Shown here piece after piece: positions 10,536 through 22,540 of a DNA stretch of 62,340 nucleotides. Within the stretch, counting starts at the first letter, position 1; each line of letters starts with the position of its first letter. The stretch spans positions 1 through 62,340 of the forward strand of contig JAMYHL010000131.1 of the NCBI GenBank assembly GCA_025531455.1, written 5' to 3'. This DNA comes from Apiotrichum sp. Y4204 (lineage: Eukaryota; Basidiomycota; Tremellomycetes; Trichosporonales; Trichosporonaceae). Below the pieces are notes generated by a model. It was not told the DNA's origin. It saw only the letters and a list, made by a program, of their open reading frames with translations, and did not search any database. The position numbers were made by a program, and so were the translations under genes.

Positions 10536-11818
10536 ATGACCCGCGTCGCAGCCGTGCAGTCCGCGCCCGTGTCGTTCGACCTCGCCGCCAGCGTGCGCAA
10601 GCTCCAGGCCCTGGTAGCCGAGGCCAAGGCCGGCGGCGCCGAGCTCGTCCTCCTCCCCGAGGTGGGAATCTGAATCTCGAATCTGCCCCATCTCCAATTT
10701 CTCCTACTCACACCACAGGCCTTCCTCTCCGCGTACCCGCGCTACATGCCCGAGTTTGGCATCGGGTACCGCAAGCCCGAGAACAGGGAGTGGTACGCGC
10801 GCTACGTAAAGGTACAGTAATCTACTGGAGAAAATTCCACTAACAGCAGTCGGCGGTAAAGGTGCCCGAGGACGCGGTGGGGCGGGACTGGCTCGCGGCG
10901 CACGGCGTCCAGTCTCCAGGAAGCGACTTTTGGGCATTTGCAGAGCTCGCCCAGACGGCAAAGCACCACGGCATCTATCTCTCTGTCGGGATCATTGAGC
11001 GGTCGGTGCTCGGCTCGGGGTCGACAGTTTGGTGCACGAACCTGATCTTCTCGCCCGGTGGGGTGCTGCTCGCGAAACACCGCAAGATCAAGCCTACGGG
11101 CGCAGAGAGGATGATCTGGAGCGAGGGCGAGGACGTCAACCCCGTGACTCCACATGGGGATGCCGCCGCCGAGGCGAAAGCGGCGGATAACCTCGCAGTG
11201 GTGGAGACTGGGATTGGACGGATGGGGGCCGTCATCTGCTGGGAAAGTGAGCTGTTTTGTTATTTATTTCTCCTCTGACGCCAGATTACATGCCGCTCCT
11301 CCGCTACGTGCTGTACAAGAAGGGCGTCGAGCTGTGGGTATGTTATGCTTCACTTTCTGACCGCAGGTATCTCGCCCCCACGGCGGACGGGCGCGACACG
11401 TGGCTCCCGACAATGCAGCACATTGCCCTCGAGGGCCGCTGCTTTGTAATTTCCGGTACGAACCCAAAAAAAAACTGATACTGACTGATGGCAGCCAACC
11501 AGTTCCAGCAGAACACGGATTTCCCGGCCGACTACCCGCCCAACGTCGCGGCAGGCGCCAACGCCAACGCCAATGCCAAGCCCGAAGTGTGGTCGCGCGG
11601 GGGCACGTGTATCGTCGGTCCACTGGGCGAGGTGCTCGCTGGCCCGCTGTGGGACCGCGAGGGGATCGTTTATGCTGAAGTGAGAGAAGAAATAGAGGGA
11701 CGACGGCTGATGTTTCCAGATTGACATTGGCGAGATCCACGGGGCCAAGCTCGACTTTGACCCTGTGGGACACTACTCGCGCGAGACGCTGCTCAAGGGC
11801 GTGCTCGCCAAGCTGTGA
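10536..11818 (+). CDS. Nitrilase / carbon-nitrogen hydrolase
   Basis: Seven exons: 10536-10661, 10719-10811, 10850-11246, 11285-11333, 11367-11455, 11495-11679 and 11720-11818, giving 345 aa, the usual length for fungal nitrilases. The catalytic triad of the family is visible: Glu42 in LVLLPE, Lys152 in [12 protein letters not shown] and Cys203 in GAVICWENYMPLLR. Further family motifs are [23 protein letters not shown] and [20 protein letters not shown]. Such enzymes hydrolyse nitriles to carboxylic acids or amides; cyanide hydratases belong to the same branch, so the exact substrate is open. No targeting signal is apparent, which suggests a cytosolic enzyme. Two junctions needed a choice. 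The exon 4 donor at 11334 is the only one restoring ELYLAPTAD. The exon 3 acceptor may lie 3 nt earlier, adding one Gln. Confidence 0.93.
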
Positions 11819-12663
11819 GGAGAAAAAAAAAAGTCGCGAACAATGAAGGCAATAAGTAGGAATCAGTTTGGGAGCGTTGTATGCAATGCAAAAGAAAAAC
11901 CGAAACCCGGGCACGCCATGTCATAGTATCAGAACAGGGGAACACATTTTCGATACCCACCGGCCGGCGCCACCGCCTACAGTACACCGCCAGTCTCAGC
12001 TCGATCACAGCTGACACAATTCCCACAGCCATCCAGCTGCAGTTTTTCCCGATCTCCCGGTCCTTCCGAGCCTTCCGTTGTTTCCCGTATTCTTTTCTGT
12101 CTGGGGCGACGGTATGCGTATATGCGGGCGGCGGCGGCGGAGCGCGGCGTCGTCGCTGAAACCCGACGCCGTACCATGGAAGAGAGTTATGGCCGATGGC
12201 GGGTGTGGCGCTGGCCGGCGTGTGCGATTTTAGCATGTTTAGCTGCCCTTCCATTCCGCCTGGGATCTCGGTATTCTGCCACCGACGTACATGTGCGCCC
12301 AGCACTGGAACCGACGGCTGGTGGTGTACTGGGAATGTGCTGGATGTCGTACGACAAATGTCCGGAATGGAGTTGTTGTGCTTTCACTTGTGCTTGACTT
12401 TGGAGGGGATTCGGGGTGGAGAGTGAAGAGAGGCAGTGAGAGTTGTGAGAAAATTTGTGCTGGTCACAGCACCATGTGGAACACGAGAGAAAATGCGAGT
12501 CGAAAGATGAGTCGTCGTGGCGATCGAGCAAGCCCATGCAATCCATTTCCGAGCAATGAACAATCCATCGCCAACCCCGGGGGGAAAGGGAAAAAATTTA
12601 TGGTTATACAGTACACTACATTCTAAAGACTATGGAGCGTCTGTAACGTCTGGAACGTCTGGT
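11819..12663. other. Convergent intergenic region, no gene seen
   Basis: 845 bp between the nitrilase (plus) and an F-box-like gene (minus). An A-rich stretch follows the nitrilase stop. The short ORFs are not supported. Confidence 0.6.
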
Positions 12664-14352
12664 CTACATGCGCGTCTCGAGGGCATACTGCTCCCTCCCG
12701 ACGCGGCGCGCGTACTCTTCGTGGCTGACAAACTCGATGTGATCCGCAACCATACGCTCCATCTCGTCGGCGGGTCCGTACCAGTCGCCGCGCCACGCCT
12801 CGAGAAGCACGGCGCGGACGACGTGGCGCTGGAGAATCTCAAGACTCTCGCGGTCGCCGGTACGGTCGACGAGCTCGAGGCCGACGACCACATGCCGCGT
12901 GTGCCCGACCGTGCGGGCAATATTTGGGATAATGTGCCGCAGCGGACAAGCGGGCATGTGGGGGTTCTGCGGCGGATGGAGGTGTTGCGGGTTCTGGAGG
13001 TGCTGGAGATGTTGGAGCTGGAGCGTCTGGATGTGCTGGTGCTGGTTGGGATTGTGCGGAGGAGGGGCTGGCTGGGGTTGCGGTGGGTTCGGAGCCGGTG
13101 GACGCGCCCACGGCACAGGCGAGGATGGCGCGGAGGGGAGAGACGAGGGCGCGGGCAGTGGCGGTGGCGGACCCGGAGACGGCGAGGTGACGGGCAGAGT
13201 TGCCGGGGCGCCTGTGGGGGAGGCTGCGGCGGTCGATGTCGGGGTTGAGGCAGACGCAAAAGCCGAAGCTGAAGCCGATACTGAGCCTGTTGCTGTATCC
13301 TGTGAGAAACCCAGAGCAGCGAGGGAGAGGTCGAGCGGAGTGAAGATGGTGACGACCTCGTTGTGCGAGTTGGGATGGAGGACGAACCCGGCGCCCATGT
13401 GCGCGAGGGGGACGAGGAGGACAAGGGTGTCGCAGCGCGCGGGGCCGAGCGACCAGCGGGCCGGTCGCGCCTGTATCGGTAGTGGCGGCTGCGTCGGCGG
13501 CGGGGGAAGGACGGGGACGACGACACGCGCACCGGGGAGCGGGCCGGCGTACCCCCTCACCTGATAGAGGAGGGTTTGGGTCGCCGTGAGATGCGGGACG
13601 AGCGAGGAGAATGCCCTCGGTGTCGCGAGGCCGCGCAGCGTCACGACCTCGGCACACGCCAGGACATATGCCTGTCGCCGAGTCGGAGTCGCGTACGTGC
13701 CCGGCTGGAGCGCCGGGATACGTTTCCCGTCGCCGTCCGTGATCCGGATCGCTAAACTCGGGCGATCCATGTCCATGTCCATGTCTATTGATTTTGGTAA
13801 TCTTTCCGAATCGTCAAGCTCGGCGGAGACGGACTCTGGATCCCGATTCCGCATCAACTCGTCTCCATCGCCATCTCGCCCATCCCCACCCTCGTGGCCC
13901 TCGCCATCGCTATCCTCGCTGCCGTGCCTGTCGGGAACATTCCGCGCGCAGTTCCTAGTCCGCTGCAACTGAACCTGCACCTGTTCAAAGACGAGGTGGT
14001 ACGCGAGCTGGGCGTCGATCGTATCGCACATGGCCCGCGAGGTCGCTCGGAAGGCGAGGAGCGTCGAGCGCGGTGAGGCGGCGAGGACCGCACTAAGGAT
14101 ATGCGGGAATGCCGCTGCCGAGAGGGTCACTCCCACTCCGGTACTGCTGAGGCCGCTCGTGCCGCTGCCGCTGCTGCTCGGCGCGCTCGTGCTGCTCGTG
14201 CTTTGGTGCGAAGCTGTGCTTTTCGGTGACGAACTCGGGCCGGCACCTGGCTGTGGATTTCCCGCACTCATGCTGCCGCCCGAGGCGTCCGACTCGGCGC
14301 TGCTGCTGCTGCTCGCGATCGAGGAGAGGGGGTCGGTGGGGACCGTCGACAT
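12664..14352 (-). CDS. F-box-like family protein with Pro/Gln/His-rich insert
   Basis: Single-exon gene, 562 aa from the ATG at 14352. The frame stays open upstream to 15027 without supporting evidence; its far end is TTG, so I do not extend it. Residues 1-75 are Ser-rich. The F-box-like block follows at about 78-120: FPHILSAVLAASPRSTLL, then AFRATSRAMCDTID and YHLVFE. An acidic Asp/Gly stretch with a short Met-Asp repeat comes next. The VLD-equivalent block reads AYVLACAEVVTLRG. A long insert rich in Ser/Ala, Pro and then Gln/His/Leu (about 350-465) separates it from HVVVGLELVDR and the C-terminal IEFVSHEEYARRVGREQY. The block order matches the other members in this window. The function is unknown; an SCF adaptor role is inference from the helix pattern. 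Confidence 0.8.
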   Translation of the reverse strand: MSTVPTDPLSSIASSSSSAESDASGGSMSAGNPQPGAGPSSSPKSTASHQSTSSTSAPSSSGSGTSGLSSTGVGVTLSAAAFPHILSAVLAASPRSTLLAFRATSRAMCDTIDAQLAYHLVFEQVQVQLQRTRNCARNVPDRHGSEDSDGEGHEGGDGRDGDGDELMRNRDPESVSAELDDSERLPKSIDMDMDMDRPSLAIRITDGDGKRIPALQPGTYATPTRRQAYVLACAEVVTLRGLATPRAFSSLVPHLTATQTLLYQVRGYAGPLPGARVVVPVLPPPPTQPPLPIQARPARWSLGPARCDTLVLLVPLAHMGAGFVLHPNSHNEVVTIFTPLDLSLAALGFSQDTATGSVSASASAFASASTPTSTAAASPTGAPATLPVTSPSPGPPPPLPAPSSLPSAPSSPVPWARPPAPNPPQPQPAPPPHNPNQHQHIQTLQLQHLQHLQNPQHLHPPQNPHMPACPLRHIIPNIARTVGHTRHVVVGLELVDRTGDRESLEILQRHVVRAVLLEAWRGDWYGPADEMERMVADHIEFVSHEEYARRVGREQYALETRM

Positions 14353-17300
14353 GGCCGTGGTGCGTGGGTGGTGTTGGGCATTGGGGCAATAAAGAGATGA
14401 GCAGGAAGAGGAGCACTCGGGGGCACACTGCAAAGTGAAAGTCTGCAAGGCGGACGGTTGTCCGGATGTCAACCCGCCTGGTGGACCTTGTCCTGATGCT
14501 TCTGCTCCTGATGCTTCTGCTCCTGATGGCGTGCTGGCCCCGGCGTGTGTGACGCAGTTGGAGTTCGAAATGGAAGCAGGAATGGGAATGCTAGAAGCGA
14601 ACGAGACGCATGAGCCGGAGCGGCCGGGACTCAGGCTCAGGCCACCACGGGAGGTGCTGCAGGTGGGGAGGGGCCCGAGTGGGAGAGGGACAGGAATAGG
14701 GAGGGAGAGCGAGAGCGAGAGTGGGACAGACACGGCGACGGGGATTGAGCTGTGCGAGCTGTGCGAGCTGCGTGAGGTGCGTGAGGTGCGCGAGCTGGCG
14801 ACCAGGGAGGCCGGGCTGAGGCGGGAGCTGGGACTCGAGGACGCCGAGGCCAGGCCTGAGCGTGCAATGCCGGAACCTGCACAACCTGCATTCTCAGAGC
14901 CCTCTGCCCGTCCCATCCTGGCGTCCTGGCGTCCTGCGTCCGGTCGCCGTGCAGATGTGCAGGTCGCCAGGCAGTGACTAATGTCGGTATGTACGCCGAG
15001 GGATGTCGTTTTGGCCCGGTTTGCCAAGCGACAAGACGACGACGAGCAGCGGGCGCGGCAACGCTAGCTTGCGCCAGCTGGTGGTGATGCCGTGACTGTG
15101 GCGCGCGACAGTAGGGGGGGCAGGTGGGGGGAGGGATTGTTTGCAAGCGAGGCAGCGAGCGGCGGATATTGACTTTGACTCTTGACCCGCTTCCCAGCAC
15201 CTTGCCTTTTACCGTTTTGTCTCGCAGTGCTCTTTGGGCAGTGCGCATGCGCAGTGCCCGTCACATGCAGTGCAGGTAGGTGCAAGTGCGTAAGTGGCAA
15301 CGCAGCGAGGAGGGGGAGAGCGAAGAGAGTCGAAGGGGGTGGGAGAGGGATAGAACTGGGCGAGCCCATAGGGGCACCAGGACTCACCGCCCAGGGTTTT
15401 ATGCTTCTCCCCTATGCTCCCTAACAGCTCGCGAAGCGCCATCGCCATGCATGCATGGCGGCATGATCAGGTATGCAGCCATGTTAAGCGGGCAAGCCTG
15501 GCCTCTCTGCAGGCCGCGCGCCGCATCCGCAGACATGCCGCCAGCCTCACAGCCGCATGCAAGCCGCAAACCGTGTATCCGGAAGCCGCTGCAGCTGCGG
15601 GGCTGCACGAGGGGATGGATGTAAAGTTGCCCTTTGCCCTTGTTGAGATTGCCAGATTAGATCCATGGTGCCGGTCGGCCGGCAGCGGCAGCGCACATCG
15701 CCGCTACAGCAGGAGGTAGTGGTAGTAGTAGCCCCACACGCTCTGCCGCACGTCATGTGCTGCGGTGCGTGGAATGCAAATGTGGGGCTTGGCGGAGCCG
15801 GCCGGCACGCTCGTGCCGTTTACGTTTTCTTTGGATACCAGCGGCACCGGCACAACCATCTACGCAGCTACGTATCTACGCATCTACGGCAGACACGTCG
15901 CGTCAGCGCTCAGCGCGTGCCCATGCCGTATGCTGCTGGAGCTGCATGTGATCAAGGACTCGGACTCTCCGAGACGGAGTACGGAATACTCCACCGACAC
16001 GAAGGGCATGCGGCCCAAACACCTGATAACAACGTGAGTTGGAGCATACGCAGCAGCAAGAGAATTTAAAAATTAAATCATGATCCCAAGAAGGATAACA
16101 GCCGCCGGACAGGGGAGAGGGGGGAGAGGGAGGAGGGGGTGTACGCAATATACGCAATATCAGGAGAGAAAGCACTACCAAATTCCTTGCATTGCAAAAG
16201 ACCCAGGGCTGTGGCCTACAGGGTATTCTCCTCGGGTCCTCGAAAGATTACGACGCGCGCAAAAACCATCCTTTCCTAACCTCACTCTCTCCCACTGATT
16301 GCAATGTTCCTGAGCTCGAGGACATCTGCCTAATTTAACGGTTACAGCTTGCTTAGACCAACGTCATTGCGGTCGGTATCGGCGAGATTGGGAGGAACTG
16401 ATCACTGATCGTTCATCTCCGCGCACTAATAGCAGCCTCTCGTCGTTGGCTACCATCTCCATCCCCACCTCCGTCTCCAATCTTCATCTTCATCTTTATC
16501 CCCGATTGAGCGTCGTCAGGCTCCACCCCATGGCGCAGTGGCACGAGCCACCAGGAAACCCGACGACCGCCACGGCCGCAACCCCTGATAACGAAACCTG
16601 ACGACATGGCGAATGCGCTGGCGCTCTGGTAACGGTATGCGTTGCCAGATGGCGCCCTGCAGTTTGGGAATAGTCGATTGGCTGCGCAGTTTGGGAAAGT
16701 GGCCGGGCCATTCTGGTGCCCTTCTGGTGACTAATATTGGCTCGGCGGGAACGTTCTGCGAGACGCCACGACCTTTTCTAGAACGGCCCTCCCTGTGGGG
16801 TTTCCCTGTGACGGTGTGGGATGTTTCACAAAGGAATAACAAAGCAAAAAAGGTAAAGCAAGCCACTTCTCGAGTCCGGATTGGGAATCCGGGGGGGTTG
16901 GCTGCAGATGGGGAGAATAAGCTGTTGTGATTACGGTTGCAGATGGGAAAAATCAGGTGGTGCGGAATCCATGGTGCCCATCGTTCCCGATACGCCATCG
17001 GGTGGTGCGCTACAGTAGCGCGACACTATTTTACTCCACTCGTGTCCTTCTGTTCCCGTCCACGGTTCCCGAGATAACACGATTAGCACGATTAAGGAGG
17101 ATCTGTAGACGTATGTACCGTACCCTCGGCGGGCAGAAAAACAAATACAAACATCGTGAGCCCACGCGCATCGCTGGGCAGGGTGCTGTGTGGAGCGGTG
17201 GGGGCCGCAGGGACAACTTTTGTAATCTGCCACTTGCTTTCCTGGACACTGAGCTCCCCTGTTTTACATTACGCGACCCCGTGCTCCCCACCTCGTCGAC

Positions 17301-19622
17301 CCGTTACAGTGTATGATTGGTCCTCGGGCGTATGCGATGGGATGCGCTCGTCGGGTCGGGTTTGGTGGGAACGGGGAGTGCAGGAGAAAAAAGCGGGCAG
17401 GGAGCAGAGACGGAACGACGGGCCAGGGAAGGGCCTCGTGACGGCAATGGAGGCGTGTGCGGCGATGGCACCACGCTTCTAGCTTGTGCAAAGATGTGAA
17501 GGGCTCGCTTGCGGAGTTGCGTTCATCCTCGAATGTACAACACAGAGTCGATAATGCAATTCTCGGCATCAGCGCACGACATTTCGATCGCACTTGGGTT
17601 GGAACAGCCAGAGGTCAAATATCCTCTCGTGAAGCGGCGACAGCGCCAGCGCCATCGGCGGCGGACGAGTCCGACCCCCGAGCCGGCCACTCAATCCTAC
17701 CTTTGGCTGTTCTTCACCAACACGCTCCCCACGTTCCCCACTATTAATTTTATTCTTGATAAGCGTTTCCTGGTGGGTGGATCCCAGTGGTGCGATAACG
17801 TCCAGGCGATGACGTTCTGCCAAGCCGTGTGATCGAGCCCAACTCCCGCACCACCTGCTCGGCATGCTCGGCGAGCCCGGCAGACCGGCAGTTAGCTCGT
17901 TGACTCGTTAGCTCGCTCCATCCCCTCGTGACCCTTCTCGCGCATTAATTTTGATGGCGCCGTGTCAATCAATGGCTGTCATAAAGACATTATGGGTAGG
18001 TTGGTCCCGAGTTTCGTGCCTAAGGGATGGTGTATACACAGTATCTCTAAGACACGCTGACATGCGACGTTGAACAGATCATCTGATTTCTGACCCATCT
18101 GCAAGCGCGCAAGCACCCCATTTTCTGGTGCTGCGTTCTGTAATTTTGCAGCGGCTGTTAACGTGTACAAGAGCGGGGATAGTCGTCGTGTCACGGCGTT
18201 CTCAAGAGTGTGGTTGCTGACACGGTGTCGCTGTGTTATAATGGTACAAACGGCACCATGACGTTAGACGTTAGACGCTGCAGGGCGACGCGGAAGTCCG
18301 ATCCGAGGAATGTGTGGACGGGGCCGACCGCCGACCAGCCGAGCTGCCGAGCTGCCGAGAGCAGGCAGCTCCACGCGCCGAGTTTGGAAAGTAACGTCAA
18401 CTGTCGGCCGGGGGTTGGGATCTTGGGACTTGGGGGACCGATATCCTGTGTCCGCTCGAATCTCCCGCGGGAAAACCAAGTTTCTCGGGCTGGACGCTGG
18501 ATACATGGCTGCGCTCATCGTCTGCGTCGTCCCGACTCGATCATCGCCGCCGTACGTATTCCAACTCGTTATCAATTTCAACATGTTTTTACCGTGCATG
18601 ACAAGAATCCACAAGACCAAGCAGGAAAATATCTCACGCATCCTCTCGAGGAGCGTCAAGGCCGTGCGGAAGTACGGCCGAGAGTCCGTGGCGCATCACA
18701 AGACCACAGGAATCTCAGGCTTGTTTTGGGGTTCCCGTCGCTGTTGCAGGTGACTTGCAGCTCGCTTGGAGATTGGAGAGCCTTGGAGCCGTGATGCAGG
18801 TGACCGACATCTGACTCCACCGGCAACTTGTCACAAGAATTGTTACCATGACCATGCTTGTTTGTCCCTTTTGCCCTTTTTACTGATAACCTCGTGTGGC
18901 GCACCTCCATATCGTGCATCGCATACTGTATCACTTGACCCCGAGGGCCGAGGGATCCTGTAGTCCGCGTATGCCGCGCAGTCGCTGGGATTCGACGTGG
19001 CGAAGATCACATGCTCCATGCTATTGCGTCTTGTCGCTAGCCCCAAGCACTCGCCAGGTCGTGACCTCATTGCGCGTGGCAATTCTCAACAAGCGCGGGG
19101 CCGCGCGGGGCTTGAAGGGACGTGGAGCAAGCACGCGAGCACGCAGGCGCGCAATGCCGATACCAGCGGAAGCGCTGCTACTACTTGTAACATGATACAA
19201 TTGACACTGACCATGACACTGACCATACCCACACACTGCATGCACTGCATCATCGCTCGGCGCTAATTGGTACATGGTAAGACACGGTATCATGGCATGG
19301 CGCCATCCCTGTTGTGCCTTTCCTGTGGAGAAGGCGAGACTTATTTGCCATGTTGCATGCTGTCATCGCGCGCAGCGCGCCTTACACTCCACATGGCTTA
19401 ACAGCACGGACAGCACATTGCATACGTGCGTGCAGTGCGGTGCACATGAGCCACCCCACAAGACCGCAGGTTTTTCTCAGAATAACCACCCATGTGACAC
19501 CCCCCCTCCCCCCCCAATGCCTAGGGAGCTCCGCTCCCACAAAGAAATGCAGTCCATCCGTCCACAACTGGGATTCATTCCAGTTCTCACATCCACCAAA
19601 CTTATCCCTTATCCCACTCGCA
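14353..19622. other. Large divergent intergenic region, 5.3 kb, no gene recognised
   Basis: This is the longest gene-poor stretch, between the F-box-like gene (minus) and ATG22 (plus). It holds a TGATGCTTCTGCTCC direct repeat at about 14490-14528, GTGCGAGCT/GTGCGTGAG repeats near 14750-14800, and an 18-bp palindrome at 15443-15460. A C-run near 19500-19516 precedes ATG22. ORFs up to about 195 codons (for example 18210-18794) show no domain and no consistent splicing. I recognise no transposon, tRNA or rRNA. Confidence 0.5.
15443..15460. repeat. 18-bp perfect palindrome
   Basis: CGCCATGCATGCATGGCG equals its own reverse complement. It contains overlapping ATGCAT cores and lies in a gene-poor region. 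Confidence 0.9.
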
Positions 19623-21829
19623 ATGGATCGCCAGCGGAATCTTGGCGTCGAGGACTCGTCCGCGGCGCCCGCGGGGGAACTGGAGAAGAAAGACCCGGCA
19701 CACGTCGTAGGACAGGCCGAGCACGAGCATGACCCTGCTGGGCCCCTTGCAGAGTCGGAAATTGACGAGGCGACGCTCTTCGCCTCCCCGTTGCCCATTA
19801 CCGGTGGGCGCCGGACGACGACGCGCAAGGAAATCTGGGTAAGCAGGGGTTTCCTATCTGCAGACTGACACAGCAGTCGTGGTACCTGTACTATGTTGTG
19901 AGTAACCTCCGAGAGGCGCAAGCCACCAAAGCTAATGGCAGGGAAACTCTGGGCTTGGTATGTCGCGTGCTGTTCCACATGTCGCCCACCACGCCCACCA
20001 CTCACCCCAGGTCCCTTCAACTTTGCCATCTCGGCGTGGCAGAACCTCCTGTACGAAGCGGGATGGGACCCCGCGGTTCCGGGCCGCAGCACGCCTTGCG
20101 GCGATGGCGGTGAGTGGACGTGCGCGGCGTAGCTAATATCAGGATGCAACCTGGTCGCGTACGGATCTGAGAGGTCTAGTGAGTCGAGCCAAGCACCTCA
20201 CTTCTAACACCAGTCAACTCTATCGTTCTAATCACCAATGGCCTGTCTTTTGCGTTCCAGGCGGTTCTCTTCCTCTTCATCGGCAGTTTTGCAGACTATG
20301 GTACCTGGCGCCCGCACATTACCACCGCGTTCACTATCCTCGCGTGGGGCGTGAGCTTTGGCTGGCTCGGTGTGATGAGCCCTGAAAAGTGGCAGACGGG
20401 TACTGCGCTCTACATCCTCGGTCTGATCGGATACCAGGGTGCGCTGACTTTCTGGACTGCGGCGTTCCCGGGTCTTGCGCGTGACACGCCAGAGATGCAG
20501 GCCGCGGAGAAGGAGCTCGCGGCCGGCGAGATGAGGTGCGTTACAGTACAAATATGGGGGTTCACTCTGCAGCCAGGACGAGTTTGATAAAAAGGACATG
20601 CTCCAGCGTAACCGTCTCGCAAACGTCTCGTTCTTCGTGTGCAGTGTCGGCGAGATCATCGTCCTCGCCATCCTCGTCGGTATCCTTGCGGGCATCGTGG
20701 ATGGCTCGACCGAGAGCAACACACGCGCGCTCTCCATCGTGTGCGCCTACTCTGCCGGTGTCTGGAGTGAGTGTTGCCAAGTGCCAAGCGGATGAAGCTG
20801 ATGTCCAGTCCTCTGCGCCATCCCCTGGCTCCTCTTTGAGCAGTACCGTCCCGGCAACAAGCTACCCCCACACACAACGTACCTTACCGCCGGCGTCAAG
20901 CAGATCTACCACGCGTGCCGCCTCTGTCTCCGCCTCAAGCAGACGTTCATCTACCTCGTACGTTATCCGCACCTTGCTGTTGTTGACCCACCCCAGGCGG
21001 CGTACTTTTTCCTCGGAGACTGCCTCAACACGCTCGTCACCGTCATTGCGACACTGCAGAACGAGGTCGTGTCGTACGACACCAAGATGCTCAACTAGTG
21101 CGCTCCATCTGCGAGACATGGCTGACACCAGTTTGCTGATCGACGGTATCGCGGCCCAGGCATTGGGGTACGTCCGCTACATGTGCGATCCATTCACACT
21201 CAACTGACGACCAGAATCGGTATCTTCTGGGTCATTCAGAAATACTTTGTCATCCCCACCAAGACGATGCTCCTCGTGAACGCCTTCTTCATCCTCCTCC
21301 TCGCGGCCTGGGGATGCATCGGGATCACACAGCGCGGCTTTGGCTTCCACAACGCGTGGGAGTTCTGGCTCTACCAGGCGTACTACGGCGTGTTCGTCTG
21401 TCCGTGGTATGCCATCTCGGTAAGTGTCCCCCAAGGACAGCACTGACGACCAGCAAGCAATGATCTCCGAGGTCGTGCCGCGCGGCAAGGAGTTCCTCTT
21501 CTTCGCCTTTTTCAGTATCATCGGCGTAGGTGAACCCCTCCCTCCCGGGACTGACACCACAGAAAACATCCTCCTTCATCGGCCCGTTCGTCTCCTCCGC
21601 AATCATCGACCGCAGCGGCAACGGCAACATGCCCTTCACCTTTCTCCTCGCCCTCGGCGCCGTCGCGGCCGGTATTTTGCTGTGTGTAAACGTCAAAAAA
21701 TCCCGCATCGAGTGCAGGCAGTACCTCGAAGACGAGGCCGAGCGCGTGTACAGGATGCGCACGCGGCGCGTGTCCGTCGCGAGCCTGCACTCTGTCCCGT
21801 CGAGGAATCGTGCGGCCAACGAAAAGTGA
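19623..21829 (+). CDS. ATG22: Atg22-family vacuolar amino-acid effluxer (MFS fold)
   Basis: Thirteen exons: 19623-19838, 19877-19897, 19942-19957, 20011-20109, 20143-20178, 20214-20535, 20573-20766, 20809-20957, 20997-21097, 21132-21167, 21215-21419, 21454-21525 and 21563-21829. They read in frame to 577 aa. After an acidic N-terminus comes the Atg22-type opening RRTTTRKEIWSWYLYYVGN, then GPFNFAISAWQNLLYEAG and about twelve membrane helices. Characteristic stretches are ITNGLSFAFQAVLFLFIGSFADYG, GWLGVMSPEKWQ, YFLGDCLNTLV-like and PRGKEFLFFAFFSIIGKTSSFIGP. The family exports amino acids from the vacuole after autophagic breakdown. Exons 2 and 3 are only 21 and 16 nt. The large cytoplasmic loop LARDTPEMQAAEKELAAGE after the mid-protein helices fits the family. 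Family assignment is strong; transport specificity is taken from the family. Confidence 0.9.
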
Positions 21830-22540
21830 ATCCAATCCACGAAGGAGGGGAGGACTAGTTTTGAATAGTAGCCAGTGTTATGTTCGCCCGCTGGCGGGTC
21901 GTGCTCTTGTTGCTCACTAACTATCGCTCACGTGTACATACTGACGGGTCCATTGTGGTTTGATGCTTGCGGGATACCATCCGATGGATGGCCTTTGGAG
22001 CTGAGCTATGAGCGTTATATTAAGATGATGTCGGAGTTTGCAGAACGTCGAACATTTCTCCACCATTGTCAAAATGCCAAATGGGCTGTACATGCGTCGC
22101 ATGCAACCTGCTATCGATTGAGATCGCTGCCAAACGTAAAGCCGTCGCTTGTGGCTGATAAGTGTTTGCATAGGCACCTGGGGGTCGATCCCATTCGGGA
22201 TGTCAGTCATGCCCCGTTAGCACGGCCTCAACCACACCGAGTGCCTTGCCGGCCCGACCGCCGTGGAACTTGCCGTGCGATATGTACACCGAAGGATCGT
22301 CAGTGTGACAGTACCGCGGAACGGGGAGATTAAATTATCTAACATACACGGCATTGCACGCTCCTCTAGCCAATGGGCAGGGACAGAGGGAGCTACGAGA
22401 TACGAGATAAGAGAGATACGAGAATGAGAAAGGAGTGTGGGGCAAAGGAATAGTGTCCGTGCATGTATCAAACCCAAGGGCGCTCAGTGTCCAGCAGGAG
22501 CCGCCTCTAATGCTTGGCAAGCCGCCAGCGCTTTGACAGA
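21830..22540. other. Convergent intergenic region, no gene seen
   Basis: 711 bp between the ATG22 3' end and the 3' end of the aspartic protease gene. No tRNA, repeat or spliced frame is seen. Confidence 0.6.

Noticed and set aside
12517..13564. Plus-strand ORFs opposite the F-box-like gene
   Set aside because: They are low-complexity Arg/Gly/Trp-rich translations, antisense to a gene with recognisable family blocks.
14353..15027. N-terminal extension of the F-box-like gene at 12664-14352
   Set aside because: The frame is open but its far end is TTG, and the sequence is Ser/Pro/Leu low complexity. The ATG at 14352 precedes a normal spacing to the conserved block.
18210..18794. 195-codon ORF in the large intergenic island
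   Set aside because: No recognisable feature or splice consistency, and ORFs of this size are expected in GC-rich DNA.
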